A DNA stretch of 64,000 nt from Mytilus trossulus (lineage: Eukaryota > Mollusca > Bivalvia > Mytilida > Mytilidae): assembly GCF_036588685.1 (NCBI RefSeq), contig NC_086382.1:68246929-68310928 (forward strand), given 5' to 3'. Position 1 is the stretch's first letter; each line of letters opens with the position of its first letter. A program made the translations under genes and the position numbers. This document shows positions 10,358 to 20,982 of the stretch, piece by piece. Below the pieces are notes generated by a model, which had not been told where the DNA came from, searched no databases, and was given only the letters and a program-made list of their open reading frames with translations.

Positions 10358-11527
10358 GATCCTGGAGACGCAATAATTATTATAAGAATATGTTTAGACG
10401 ACCCTGATTTTTTGTCGAATTTGTATAAAAACGGAAAAATACAAGTAAGGCACACAACACGGTCTTATTTTATGAATACAGAAGGGTTAGAGAATTTCTT
10501 AACGGGAAATGATATTGTTTTAGTTCTAGAGATTAACGTGTGTTGGATAATGAGCCAACATGAAGATCAAATGCGCCAATATTTAAGTGTAGCATCAAGC
10601 ATGCTATTCGAAATAGATGTTCTTGAAATTTTCATCGAAACAAGTCGATCGAGTATTATATTGGGTACACTTTCCCTATGTCGTCCGATTTATACTTTCA
10701 ATATCAATGGTAATCAATCGGTGAAGAAATATGAATATAGAAATGATAATTACATTTCACCAGAGTCAAATGGAAATCATCTCCAAGGAATTGGATATAA
10801 ATCGAATAAAGATATACCAAAAGATTCAAGCAATAGTAATTCTCACAAGAGTAAAGACAGGGTTTTTGCTTCACATAATGGGCAACATAACAAAATAGGA
10901 ACAAATAGAGTTCCAAACAGAAATTGTGTAGTAATTGGTAGTGCAAGTGACATAAAACTATATTTAGAAAATGCTCTTGAACAGGCAAAATTAAGCGGAC
11001 TTTTAACTCCAACAAATCCCAACGGACCACATGTGCATTGGCCATCGGGACATCCCTTACTTCCGTTCAAAGTTCGATTCATAGAAGAACTGACATATGA
11101 AAATGAATATATGGAAAGACTTCAGTCATTCTTGTTAAAGAAAAATAAGCGAAAACGAAATTGGCCTGATGAAAACATAGTTCGACCCGAGCCTCTTGTA
11201 AATGCAGGCTTTAGCTATGAAGGCAACGACGATGAAGTTGTTTGTAAATCCTGTCGTTTCAAATCTAAAACAGACAATTGGTTAGATGATGATGACGATT
11301 ATGCTATTAATATTCACCGACAAACACAGAATGATTGCGCCTTTTTAGGAATATCACGTGTGGCTCTGCAATCTAAATCTGTCGAAAAAGGCAATACAGT
11401 ATCTCCACACTACATAACAAAAGAAGCTACGTTTGTTTTTCATTCAAATCCTTTAATGACAAACATCACAACAAACCCTCAAAGCGGCAACACATTTGTT
11501 CCAAATGAATTAGCTTTCAGTGACTGA
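10358..11527 (+). CDS. BIR (IAP-repeat) domain protein, main exon
   Basis: With the first exon this gives a 424-residue protein. The acceptor is TTTTTTTTTGCAG. Residues about 36-150 form a strand/helix domain (DAIIIIRICLDDPDFLSNLY; ASSMLFEIDVLEIFIETS) that I cannot name. A Ser/Asn-rich linker follows. Near residues 290-365 is a BIR domain: NAGFSYEG, then C331-x2-C334, a Trp, H355-x6-C362. Canonical BIR spacing is C-x2-C-x16-H-x6-C; here x16 is x20 because of an Asp run (DDDDD). BIR proteins bind caspases or adaptors and regulate cell death and innate signalling; that role is inferred from the family. There is no RING or CARD before the TGA at 11525. Bivalves carry expanded BIR families. Confidence 0.8.
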   Translation, partial: DPGDAIIIIRICLDDPDFLSNLYKNGKIQVRHTTRSYFMNTEGLENFLTGNDIVLVLEINVCWIMSQHEDQMRQYLSVASSMLFEIDVLEIFIETSRSSIILGTLSLCRPIYTFNINGNQSVKKYEYRNDNYISPESNGNHLQGIGYKSNKDIPKDSSNSNSHKSKDRVFASHNGQHNKIGTNRVPNRNCVVIGSASDIKLYLENALEQAKLSGLLTPTNPNGPHVHWPSGHPLLPFKVRFIEELTYENEYMERLQSFLLKKNKRKRNWPDENIVRPEPLVNAGFSYEGNDDEVVCKSCRFKSKTDNWLDDDDDYAINIHRQTQNDCAFLGISRVALQSKSVEKGNTVSPHYITKEATFVFHSNPLMTNITTNPQSGNTFVPNELAFSD

Positions 11528-12242
11528 ATGATATTTCAAACAAAAACGGCTTTTATTCTATCTTATTGTATAAAATAGCTAGTTCCATTTTGTTTTGTTT
11601 TCTTTACATCTTAATCGGTTTTTGCAAATTGTATGTGATTGTGCTACGGATTTCCCTTCACATCCCCCCTTTTTTCCACGATTGCTTACATATTACTTTC
11701 ATATTTTACGATATATTTAAAAAAAAAAGAGGGAAATCATCCAAACACAAACATTTCTGTTTATTTTCCTCGTGGTTAAATGTCTTACCTCAAAAGTGAA
11801 TACATGTTTGACAATCGAAAAAAATACACGAAAGATGACTCTTTTGATATCTTAATATTTAAGAAACTCGATACAGTGGGAAAAATATATATATATATGG
11901 ATAAGATAGTGAAAAAATCAAACCACCTGATTTCTGATGATGCAGTCGACTCATTAATATAGATTTGATAACCTTGTTCTTTGCAGATAACTCTTGTCAT
12001 TAACCAGTACTGAACACCTTCCATCCTTTACGGGTAGACTTTACATAGATAAATAAAGTCGTATAAGATAAGAAAAATGAGTATGTTGAATTTGATGTAT
12101 GCCTTTTTGTGATTCTTTGTTTCATATGTTGTTTTTATAGTGATTAAGATGATAACACAATATTGACTGCTGTACCCCTATTTTTGACATTTTTACTCTT
12201 TGAGTATGTTTGTTTTGTTCATACATCGTTGACAATGTAATG
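11528..12242 (+). other. Probable 3' UTR and flank of the BIR gene
   Basis: No further exon is visible. An AATAAA hexamer at 12052-12057 could be the polyadenylation signal, giving a 3' UTR of about 0.55 kb. Confidence 0.4.
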
Positions 12243-12430
12243 AAATTTGATGCGACTGTCATACAAGTGAGAGGTTTAGCTAGCTATAAAACCAGGTTCA
12301 ATCCACCATTTTCTACATTAGAAAATGCCTGTACCAAGTCAGGAATATGACAGTTGTTATTCATTCGTTTGATGTGTTTGGACTTTTGATTTTGCCTTTT
12401 GATTTTTGATTTTCCTTTTTGAATTTTCCT
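12243..12430 (+). repeat. Dispersed repeat R6
   Basis: Contains TAGCTAGCTATAAAACCAGG, TTCTACATTAGAAAATGCCT and a tail of TTTTGATTTT units. A clear inverted copy lies at 59268-59460, so this is a dispersed family. Confidence 0.75.
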
Positions 12431-12540
12431 ACTTTTTATATTTTTGTGTTTTTACTTTTTTCCATTAATCATGTCAAGCAATAAAATTTGCAACAAATAT
12501 AAGGGGAAAGTATCCATAATTCTCTCTTACTTTTATAACA

Positions 12541-12595
12541 GAAGGAGATGTGGTTTGAGACAACTATTCACCAGAGTTAAATAGACGTAGGTGTA
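12541..12595 (+). repeat. R1 repeat fragment
   Basis: GGAGATGTGGTTTGAGACAA plus a CACCAGAG core, cut off where the LINE 3' end begins. Confidence 0.5.
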
Positions 12596-12856
12596 AGCAG
12601 TTATATATATATATATCTTTATTCTGACAAACCTTCGTCAATACAATGGTATACAAAAGTTACATGTGATAAATAACACAATTATAAATTACGGAAAACA
12701 TAATATGTACACTATTTACAAATATAAGTTGAATTTAGCCAGGAGAACACACACATGAATTAATATGCCTTATAAATGTACATAGCTTTTTTAAATATGA
12801 TTGTTTTGCCATATTCATTACTTCCTTAAATTTATATTTGGATAATCAATATACCA

Positions 12857-13812
12857 TTACTGTTTAGCGATATACTTTTGTCTTTCTATAGCCATAAATT
12901 TACACTTCATAACATAGTGGAATTCATCTCCAAGATCTTTTAAATCATATAGTTCGCATATTCTTTTATCTCTCTGAATTTTTTTCCATCTTCCACTTTC
13001 TATAGGTAATCTGTGGTTAATGAGTCTAAATTGACATAAAGTATAAATATCTCTAGGTTCCAAAGTGTCTAAATACTTTTCGAATCCGAAAAGTTCCTTA
13101 AAAAGGCGATAATTTAATGTTTTCGAGTTCGTTTGAATATCTGAGTACCATGTTTGTTTAAATTGATCTTGGAGAGATGTTCTTACAACAGTCTTTAACC
13201 AAATTTCATTTATACAAGTTTGGGTTAACCATACATACGATAAACCAGTTTCATTAAAAATATATTCTATACATTTCATCCAACAAAGTTTAACGTTATT
13301 TCCATGATATAAACTAAACATTAATTTGTATGCAATTGCTGATAATTTACTGGGTTTGCTAAAAATCAGTTTCGCCCAGTATGAAATCATGCGAACCTTG
13401 ATATCTAAACTGATAGGATAACGTCCTAATTCTCCATATATATAACACAATTCGGGGTAGAAGATTTAAGATGGAGTAGAATTTTACAAAATTTCAAATG
13501 AACTCTTTCTAATATATCATTATTTCCAAATCCCCAAATTTCACAGCCGTAAAGTAAAACAGGTTTAACCAATTTATCAAATAAATCTAATTGGCAGCTT
13601 ATGGATAACCCATGCTTTCTCCCCTTTTTGATAACTTCATACATGGCTCTCGTCGCTTTTTCTGCGAGATGCTTCTTGTTTGCTTTAAATGAGCCATTTT
13701 TTGAAAAATAAATCACAAGATAATTAAACTCATTTCCAATTTCTAAATCAGAATTACCAAATTGAAAATTAAATTTAAGATTAGCAGGTTGTCTACCACT
13801 GCAAAAAATCAT
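12857..13812 (-). pseudogene. LINE reverse transcriptase C-terminal region
   Basis: Two overlapping open frames (13812-13426 and 13450-12857) hold the post-thumb part of the LINE protein. Recognisable features are VLLYGCEIWGFGNND in the first frame, and ELGRYPISLDIKVRMISYW, NHRLPIESGRW and GDEFHYVMKC in the second. The frame change near 13430-13450 breaks the protein. A Cys expected in the terminal zinc knuckle is replaced by Tyr (CELY). Confidence 0.8.
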
Positions 13813-13910
13813 GATTTAAGTCCTATCTACATTGACTTTCATTTTCCAAACATAACAATATGATTCGAACTTTTCTAATAACAAATTAAGTTCTGTGGCT
13901 GATTCAGCCA

Positions 13911-14534
13911 TTAATACAGTATCGTCTGCGTAAAGAATTGCAAACAGTTTAACATATATATCTTGTTCATTTCTAGGGCATCTGATATAGGTTTTAAGCC
14001 TATCAAATTCCCTTTACAAAAGAAATCTTCCAAATCGTTCAAAAAAAGCGAAAAAAGAAAAGGAGATAAATTCTCCACTTGGCGTAGACCAATGTTACTT
14101 GGAAAATAATCAGATTTTTCACCATTGTAGGACAAGCATGATTTAATATCAGCATACATGTTATGAATAATTTTATACATATAACCATTAATGTTATTTA
14201 CTAGCATCTTATACCAAAAAGCATCTCTAGTCACTGTGTCAAATGCTTTCTCATCGACATAATCGACATAAGCACAGAATATTTTTTTCTTTTTTAATTT
14301 CAAAATTTCAAAAAAAGAGTGTAATGTAAAGATACAATCACAAGTTGAGTAACCATTTCGAAATCCACACTGATTTTCATTGAGAAGTAAAACTTCGTCA
14401 GAGAACTTTGAAAGTCTATTACTTAAAATAGCTGTAAATAATTTACCCATACAACTGACAATAGTTATGGGTCTATAGTTTTTAGGATCAAACTTATTGC
14501 CTTTGTTTTTTTGTAAATGGCTTGATCGTTCCAA
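13911..14534 (-). pseudogene. LINE reverse transcriptase core
   Basis: The open frame spans RT motifs 1 to 4 (NYRPITIVSCMGKLF; QCGFRNGYST; YVDEKAFDTV; GLRQVENLSPFLFSLFLNDL). The Gly of the usual RQGxxLSP motif is Val. The frame ends before the catalytic YADD (13921-13932), which is read one frame away, so a frameshift lies at about 13970. Confidence 0.85.
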
Positions 14535-15470
14535 TCACCCAAGATACTGGTACTATTCCAGTTTTAAAAATCAAGTTAAACAATGCAGCATAAACATCAA
14601 TAAAAAAATCGCCAGAAGTCTTAATATATTCGTTAATAATCATATCATCACCACAAGCTTTGTTATTTTTTAAATTCTTAATACATTTTAATATTTATTC
14701 TTCCGTGATTGGACTATTCAAATTATCATTCAGTTCACTCTTCAAATTTGTATCATTATTTGGCAAGTCAATTGGATCTGAGATAACCTGAGTTTAGCTC
14801 TTTGAAAAAATTGAGTAAATCCTCAAAATTAATATTTGTTTTTTTTAATGTTCGTGTTGGTTCAAAATTTTCCAATACTCTTTGGTGTTTTGAGATCTAA
14901 GATTTTTTAATTTTCGAGTCATATCTTTTTTATGTTTTTTAATAGCCTTGTCCATGACCTTTTTATATCTTTTCTCAGATTCTTTAATTTTATTAGATAA
15001 TAAAGGCGAAGGCCTCGTCTTCAGTTAGCGCTTTAATTTCCTATAATTCTGTCTCTCAAATTTACACTCAAGGTTAAACCAATATTTATCTCCCTTGTTT
15101 TTGTATGCTCGTTTTTTCGGCTTGTCTGATCTTGTTCATAAAGTTTCCCTTGCGGATTCTATTAGGATTAATCCGATCTCATCCACAAAAGAGTTTATCA
15201 TGTCATCATTAATACTTTCCAAATTTACATTTACTAAATCATGTAATAAACTGTAGTTTTTTCAAATTTAAATTCTCTCTAAATTCAGGTTTCTTTTCGT
15301 GATCCCATTAATTAACTTTTTTATTTGATTAACTAGTAAAATTATTCTGTTCAATGCTTCCTTTTACAGATTGATTACAAAAAATATGGAACGCTTCACG
15401 AATTTGCGTGTAACTGTATATACGACCTTCATCAATGAGAAAATACAATAAGTTAAATATTACGCATATA

Positions 15471-17464
15471 AAGCTGGGGTCATACATTCACGATTTTTAC
15501 TACCGTCCTTGACAGGACCATTCCCGATTAAAAAAAAATATAAGTCTGATCAAGATCCTGTGAATCGTGGATGGAAATTCAAACTTAAATTAAAATTTGT
15601 AAAAAAAATAATTTCATCACGACAACAATCAGATAGTGTTCAGGAAGCGTCAATATTATACCGTTTCTAAGCGATTTAGTCCCGATATTCCCGTTCTGAA
15701 TCAGCATCTTAAGCTGGGGTCACACATTCACGATTTTTACTACCGTTCTTGACAGGACCATTCCCGATTAAAATTTATTAAAAGTCTGATCAAGATCCTG
15801 TGAATCGTGGATGGAAATTCAAACTTAAATTAAAATTTGTAAAAAAAATAATTTGATCACGACAACAATCAGATAGTGTTCAGGAAGCAACGATATTCAA
15901 CCGTTTCTAAGCGAATAAGTCCCGATAATCCCGTTCTGAATCCGCTTCTAATCCGATTTGTATTTTTCGCCAGGTAAAATTCGACCGAGTCTGTCACGAC
16001 TGCGTCCCGACTCTACCGAATGTAATCCGACTGAGATCAGACAGTGACCAGACTGTGAACCGACGCTGACGGAAGTTATTTGTTCGAAAACTGTCGGCAT
16101 ATTCGGGATGACCAGGTACTGTCGGAACGTAATCCTATCACGGTCCGCTCTATCGCATTGCAAACGGCTTTGACTGGTCTCAGTCGTATTGTATTCTGTA
16201 GTTGTCGGGACTCTGACGTGGGTATCGTTGACGAATTTCGTATTAATAACGGGACTGTTTCGGAACGGTTTCGGCAAAAAACGGTTCGCAATCGACAAGA
16301 TCTGGATGCAATCTGGACTCAATCGGCAGAAAAACAGCTATGAAAAATTACTCCGGATCATTCCCGTTTCATAGGACACCGTCCAGAATACACAAGACAT
16401 TGTTCGGAATTCGATCCGATACAGCAGAATCTGTCACGACATAGCCACGATTGTAATCCGATTAGACAAAATCGGCTAAGTTGCCCCGAATGTTACGGGA
16501 CGCACCTAACTGTCGGGATGCTTTGCCGAACTATTCGGACCCTTCCCGATCCGTAGGAATCTGTTACGAACTAAAACGAATGCGTTCAGACAATGATAGG
16601 ACATTCCAGATAATTGAGGATACCAATCCGACTTTTTCACTTTTCATATCGTATTGCTGTCTGATCTCAAACGGGAGCAATAATCGGCAATGTGTGAACC
16701 CCGCATTATCCGATTTGTATTTTTCGCCAGGTAAAATTCGACCGAGTCTGTCACGACTGCGTCCCGACTCTACCGAATGTAATCCGACAAAGATCAGACA
16801 GCGACCAGACAGTGAACCGACGCTGACGGAAGTAATTCCGATCGAAAACTGTCGGCATATTCGGGATGATCAGGTACTGTCGGAACGTAATCCTATCATG
16901 ATCCGCTATATCGCATTGCACACGGCTTTGTCTGGTCTCAGTCGTATTGTATTCTGTAATTGTCGGTACTCGGACGTGGGTATCATTGACGAATTTCGTT
17001 TTGATAACGGGACTGTTTCGGAACGGTTTCGGCAAAAAACGGTTCGCAATCGACAAGATCTGGATGCAATCTGGACTCAATCGGCAGAGAAAAAGCTATG
17101 GAAAATTACTCCAGATCATTCCCGTTCCACAGGACACCGTCCAGAATACACAAGACATTGTTCGGAATTCGATCCGATACAGCAGAATCTGTCACGACAT
17201 AGCCACGATAGTAATCCGACTAGACAAATTCGGCTGAGTTGCCACGAATGTTACGGGACGCACCTAACTGTTGGGGTGCTTTGCAGAACTATTCGGAACC
17301 TTCCCGACCCGTAGGAATCTGTTACGAATTAAAACGACTGCGTTCAGACAATGATAGAACATTCCAGATAGATGAGGATACTAATCCGACTTTTTCACTT
17401 TTCGTGTCGTAATGTGGTCTGATCTCAAACGGGAGCAATAATCGGCAATGTGTGAACCCCGCAT
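15471..17464 (+). mobile_element. TIR DNA transposon (non-autonomous), outer copy interrupted by a second copy
   Basis: The left end AAGCTGGGGTCATACATTC and the right end AATGTGTGAACCCCGCAT are imperfect inverted repeats. The array has the order A-A-B-B: A is 240 bp (15471-15710 and 15711-15952), and B is 757 bp (15953-16709 and 16710-17466). This is what results when one A-B element inserts exactly inside another at the A/B junction. No transposase is encoded. Long open frames in the region are by-products of the C/G-motif-rich sequence. Confidence 0.75.
15712..16706 (+). mobile_element. Inner copy of the self-nested TIR transposon
   Basis: A full A-B monomer of about 995 bp with ends AGCTGGGGTCACACATT and AATGTGTGAACCCCGCAT, flanked by TA on both sides (15710-15711 and 16707-16708). 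Deleting it with one TA rejoins outer sequence as CATCTTATCCGATTTG, matching the continuous inner version CTTCTAATCCGATTTG. Confidence 0.7.
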
Positions 17465-17466
17465 TA

Positions 17467-18145
17467 GTCTTTATATTTGGCATAATTTTGGGAAGTGGGA
17501 AACAAATTTCTAAATCCGGTGATTTTATTAATTCTATAAAATATAAAATGCATTTAAACGTTCTCAATGGGGAATTTCTTTGGTATGCCCTAAAAGAGTA
17601 GATAAATATTGAGTAACTGTATTGTTTATCCCCCGTAATGAGTTTTGTTGCAACCTCGAGGGCCACTTTCTATATACAATTTATAATATATATACCGATT
17701 TTCAGAAAGTCATAAATCATATTTCTATTGGTAGCAATTTTTGTCAAACAATAGATATATCAATAGATCAACATATCTTTTTGAAATAGAACGCATTTTC
17801 ATGTCATACGAAAAGGTCAAAATTTAGACAATGACCGTGAATATATATGAATGTGGGATTTTTTTTTTATGAAAATCTTACAAAATATAAAGCCTCATCC
17901 CAGCGTGCATCCAATTACCCTCAACCTTTTTGTTAGACGAGTGTCGACAAAACGAACACAATTTGTACCAAAGATTTCTTCTAAGCAATACCTGAAAAAT
18001 AGATTTGACATTCCACAGATCACTCATGTCTTTAGTAAATAAATTATACGGAAAATATGCAACTAATGGACGTGCAATTTTGATGTACATATATACGGAA
18101 AATAATACAGCGAGAGAAATAGTTGCATTTAGAAAAGTTCCTTTA
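17467..18145. other. Non-coding AT-rich stretch
   Basis: No supported exon, repeat family or RNA gene seen. Confidence 0.4.
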
Positions 18146-18147
18146 TA

Positions 18148-18210
18148 GATATAAGGTGTGGTATGAGTGCCAATAAGACAACTCTCCATCCAAGACACAA
18201 TTTGTAAAAG
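18148..18210 (+). repeat. R1 repeat fragment
   Basis: GGTGTGGTATGAGTGCCAAT and GACAACTCTCCATCCAAG, the 5' landmarks of R1. Confidence 0.65.
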
Positions 18211-18228
18211 TGAACCAATATATAGAGA

Positions 18229-18363
18229 ATAATACATGGCAAAATCCGTATCATATGTCGTATCATCCCGAGACGTCAATATCAGCCCTCGGGCCCTTAG
18301 GCCCGAGGGATGATATTGGTCGAGGGTGATACGGCATGTGATACGGATTTTGCCATGTATTAT
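18229..18363. repeat. Palindrome P1 (fold-back element, about 135 bp)
   Basis: The left arm ATAATACATGGCAAAATCCG continues to GTATCATCCCGAG. It pairs with the right arm running from GGTGATACGGCATGTGATAC to TGCCATGTATTAT. The centre is CCCTCGGGCC/GGCCCGAGGG, so almost the whole element can form one hairpin. Confidence 0.8.
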
Positions 18364-18659
18364 ACGCTTTATCATATATTTCAACAGAAGAGTTTTATAT
18401 TATATGAACTGTTTTCTGATCCATAGCACTGGGTTACCTTCAGTTCTGCTTTTGTCTTGTTTCAAAGCTTTAAAATAACTGCTCAATTATTTATACGAAG
18501 CACCTAGGTTACCTTACAATCTGTTGTTTTGAAAATATTTTGTTTATTATTGTATTATTGAGTGTTTTGTATTTTTTATAGTTGCATTTAGTGTGCCAAA
18601 AAAATTGTTGTAAAAACTTGATGTTCGTGACGTTACATACCAAACAATGACGTCATTAA

Positions 18660-18895
18660 AAAATTGACCTATTTTTAAAAAAAAAAAATTTTTAATATTT
18701 AAAAAAAAAAAAAAAAATTTTAATAGAAAAAAAATTCTTAAGCAAAAAAAAACCCCAAAAAACTGACTTAAGTTTAAAAAAAAAAAAAAAAAAAAAAGGT
18801 ATGCGATACGGGTTTACCATGCGATACGGGGTATGCGATACGGGTTTAGCCATGCGATACGGGATATGCGATACAGGGTAGGTGATACAGACTGG
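18660..18895. repeat. A/T homopolymer tract and GCGATACGGG minisatellite
   Basis: Runs of A and T fill 18675-18799. Then ATGCGATACGGG-type units repeat about five times at 18800-18890 with spacers TTTACC or TTTAGCC. Confidence 0.7.
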
Positions 18896-19366
18896 AAAAA
18901 AGAACCTTTATTAGATATACAAAATAGCTGTATTTTGTACTAAATATATGATAAAGGTCAATATACGATCATCGATACGAAGCCTTGGCTCACACAGAAC
19001 AGCACACTATAAATTGGTCCCAAAAAATGCCGCCAAAAAGAATAATATACACACTGTCAGGCAATTAAAAATAATTGTGTTGTAAGGTATAATACAGTAT
19101 AAAAGGAAAACGGATACATTTTTTTACAATATTTATAATTTTGTTGTTCATAGTACCAGCACATAAGTGAAAACTTATAGTCATACCAAACACTTACCAA
19201 AAGCTGTATATACTAAATTAAAGAGACTAGACATGAAACTAATCTGCATGGCTATATCATTATATAAAACAGGCAAACTTACTTTTGTAAACTGAATTAT
19301 CACTTATTTGTTGTGAATGCCCTAGGTTTTGAATATGCAATAACCTAAAATTGCCCGGGGCAAAAA
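18896..19366. other. Non-coding stretch
   Basis: No supported feature seen. It ends at the target duplication of the next element. Confidence 0.4.
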
Positions 19367-19375
19367 AGAGTATAT

Positions 19376-20186
19376 TGATAAAGGGGCGTATGACATTTGC
19401 GCCGATTTCGAAATTTTTCATTCTTTCATTTGCGCCGATTTCATTTTTTCATTTGCGCCGATTTAGATTTTCTCCTAATTGGAGTTACAGGTAAGTTACA
19501 GGTTATACTTTTACATGTAATATTCCGGGGAATACAAAGAAAGCCACAACAAAAGATAGAATACTAAAGTGAACTAACCTTTTGCAGGCAACTAAAGCTA
19601 GTATATTTAATATAGGAGGTACAGACCCAATTTGCCTGCTATGCAAACTTGAGGAAGAATACCTTCAACATTTTCTCACTAGATGTCCATTTCTATGCCC
19701 CATTAAATCAGCGAAAAACTAATTTTCAAACTAGGGAAACATTAAGCCAATTAATTGTTGACTGCAGAAAACTAGTGGGTTCTACACTTTAAAACGACAG
19801 TAACTTCTTAAATGGGACGAAACGGTTTCTATAGATGTGTGTGATAAATGACATCAACAGAGGGTTACTCAGAGCAATGCTCTATCATTATGAAAACTCA
19901 TCATTCATTACATGGAATTGAAGTTTTTTCGATACTTTTCAGAGTTCAAAACAGTTATATCCATGTTATGATTGATAATTCATAACATTTGTACAACTGT
20001 CTAACAAAAAGAGGTCTTCAATGATATATAAAATTAAGAGTTGTCTCGTCACACTCGTACCACATCTTCTTATATCTATTCACCTGTAAATTACCTGTAA
20101 TTTACCTGTTAAAAAATTGGCGCAATTGAAAAAAAAATCGGCGCAAATGAAATGCAGATCGGCGCAAATGCAAAACGCCGTGATAA
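19376..20186. mobile_element. MULE-like TIR element (811 bp) with cargo
   Basis: Inverted ends contain repeated CATTTGCGCCGATTT units (left 19388-19465; right, inverted, 20115-20170), and further in CAGGTAAGTTACAGG against CCTGTAAATTACCTG. A 9-bp direct repeat AGAGTATAT flanks it (19367-19375 and 20187-20195). Long TIRs plus a 9-bp duplication are typical of Mutator-like elements. No transposase is present; the interior holds a LINE fragment and a piece of R1 (about 20040-20080, inverted). Confidence 0.65.
19588..19723 (+). pseudogene. Captured LINE zinc-knuckle fragment
   Basis: An open stretch inside the MULE-like element reads TKASIFNIGGTDPICLLCKL then EEEYLQHFLTRCPFL. The C-x2-C-x9-H-x4-C knuckle (PICLLC...QHFLTRC) is the C-terminal signature of many LINE reverse transcriptases. 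It is on the plus strand, ends in TAA and is not part of the 12.6-15.4 kb LINE, whose C-terminus differs. It is a remnant, not a functional gene. Confidence 0.65.
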
Positions 20187-20245
20187 AGAGTATATATTTA
20201 TGTTGTGTTATGATTGAATTTTTTTTTCTCTTTCCTGCAAAATTA

Positions 20246-20820
20246 AGGGACTTTTCATTTTTTGCCTGGGGGGTGGGGCTGGTCATTTTGAAATCAGACA
20301 TACAAAACCTTTTGATCCCCCTATAATTTTTTACTATTTTTATTTGATCCCCAGTAAAAAAACATTAAAATAAAATTGATCCCCCCTCTTTTAAACATGC
20401 CAAAATTTTGATATGCAAAACACATTAACATGTTATTTCACGAAAGTATTGAAAATGAAATATTCTCAGTGGATTGAGTCAAAAAACATATTTGAGTCAC
20501 TTATTATTTGGATTATGAAGCACCTATGCAGCTGTCTACATCACCAAATGTTTACTTTTGCGATGTCTTACTTAACTGTATATGAATGGTGCTAAAATAT
20601 ATTTCGATTTGACAGTTGCAATGTTCTTCTTGACATGTTGACTCTTGAAGTATGTGAAATACTTATTTCCATGTGTAAAAAATATTGATCCCCCCACTTT
20701 GAATTTATAAAAAAAAATGAACCCCCCTTTTCCACACACAGAAAAAAATTTGATCCCCCCTGTATTTTGACCAGCCCCCCCCCCCCCCCCCCCCCTTTCC
20801 CAGATAAATAATAAGTCCCT
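20246..20820. mobile_element. C-rich TIR element (575 bp)
   Basis: The left end AGGGACTTTTCATTTTTTGC..GGGGCTGGTCA is inverted at the right as TGACCAGCCCCC..AAGTCCCT. AATTA is duplicated at 20241-20245 and 20821-20825. The interior repeats TTGATCCCCC four to five times, and there is a run of about 23 C at 20775-20796. No coding sequence. Confidence 0.6.
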
Positions 20821-20842
20821 AATTAATTTATAATATGTGATA

Positions 20843-20982
20843 AATAGATTATAACATGTCTTTTTTCAATATTGGCCCTGGTATCATCCATCGGCTAACA
20901 TGGCTAAAGCCGCGAGGCCGATATGGGAGTCTCTGAATGATACCAAGGCCAATATGGAAGAGGGCATATGTTATAATCTATA
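20843..20982. repeat. Palindrome P2 (fold-back element, 140 bp)
   Basis: ATAGATTATAACATG...ATTGGCCCTGGTATCAT on the left pairs with ATGATACCAAGGCCAATATG...CATATGTTATAATCTAT on the right. GC-rich apex with GCCGCGAGGC. Confidence 0.8.

Larger units (their letters stand above)
12602..15440 (-). mobile_element. Degraded non-LTR retrotransposon (LINE), 5' truncated
   Basis: The reverse strand encodes reverse transcriptase pieces in order. NNKACGDDMI-type fingers lie near 14640; NYRPITIVSCMGKLF at about 14490-14440; NQCGFRNGYST at 14380; a KAFDTV motif near 14245; GLRQVENLSPFLFSLFLNDL near 14080; and the catalytic YADD at 13921-13932. The last is in a different frame, so frameshifts and stops divide the ORF. 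The C-terminal region (12857-13812) includes a GDEFHY zinc-knuckle-like motif in which one Cys is Tyr. The 3' end at about 12602 has AATAAAG followed by an (AT)n tail. No endonuclease domain was found. It is similar to a LINE type I recall from bivalves and amphioxus. Confidence 0.85.

Noticed and set aside
16481..17314. A 277-codon open frame
   Set aside because: It lies across the self-nested transposon, has Arg/Ser/Pro-rich composition from CCG/TCGG words, and overlaps open frames on the other strand. No conserved motif.
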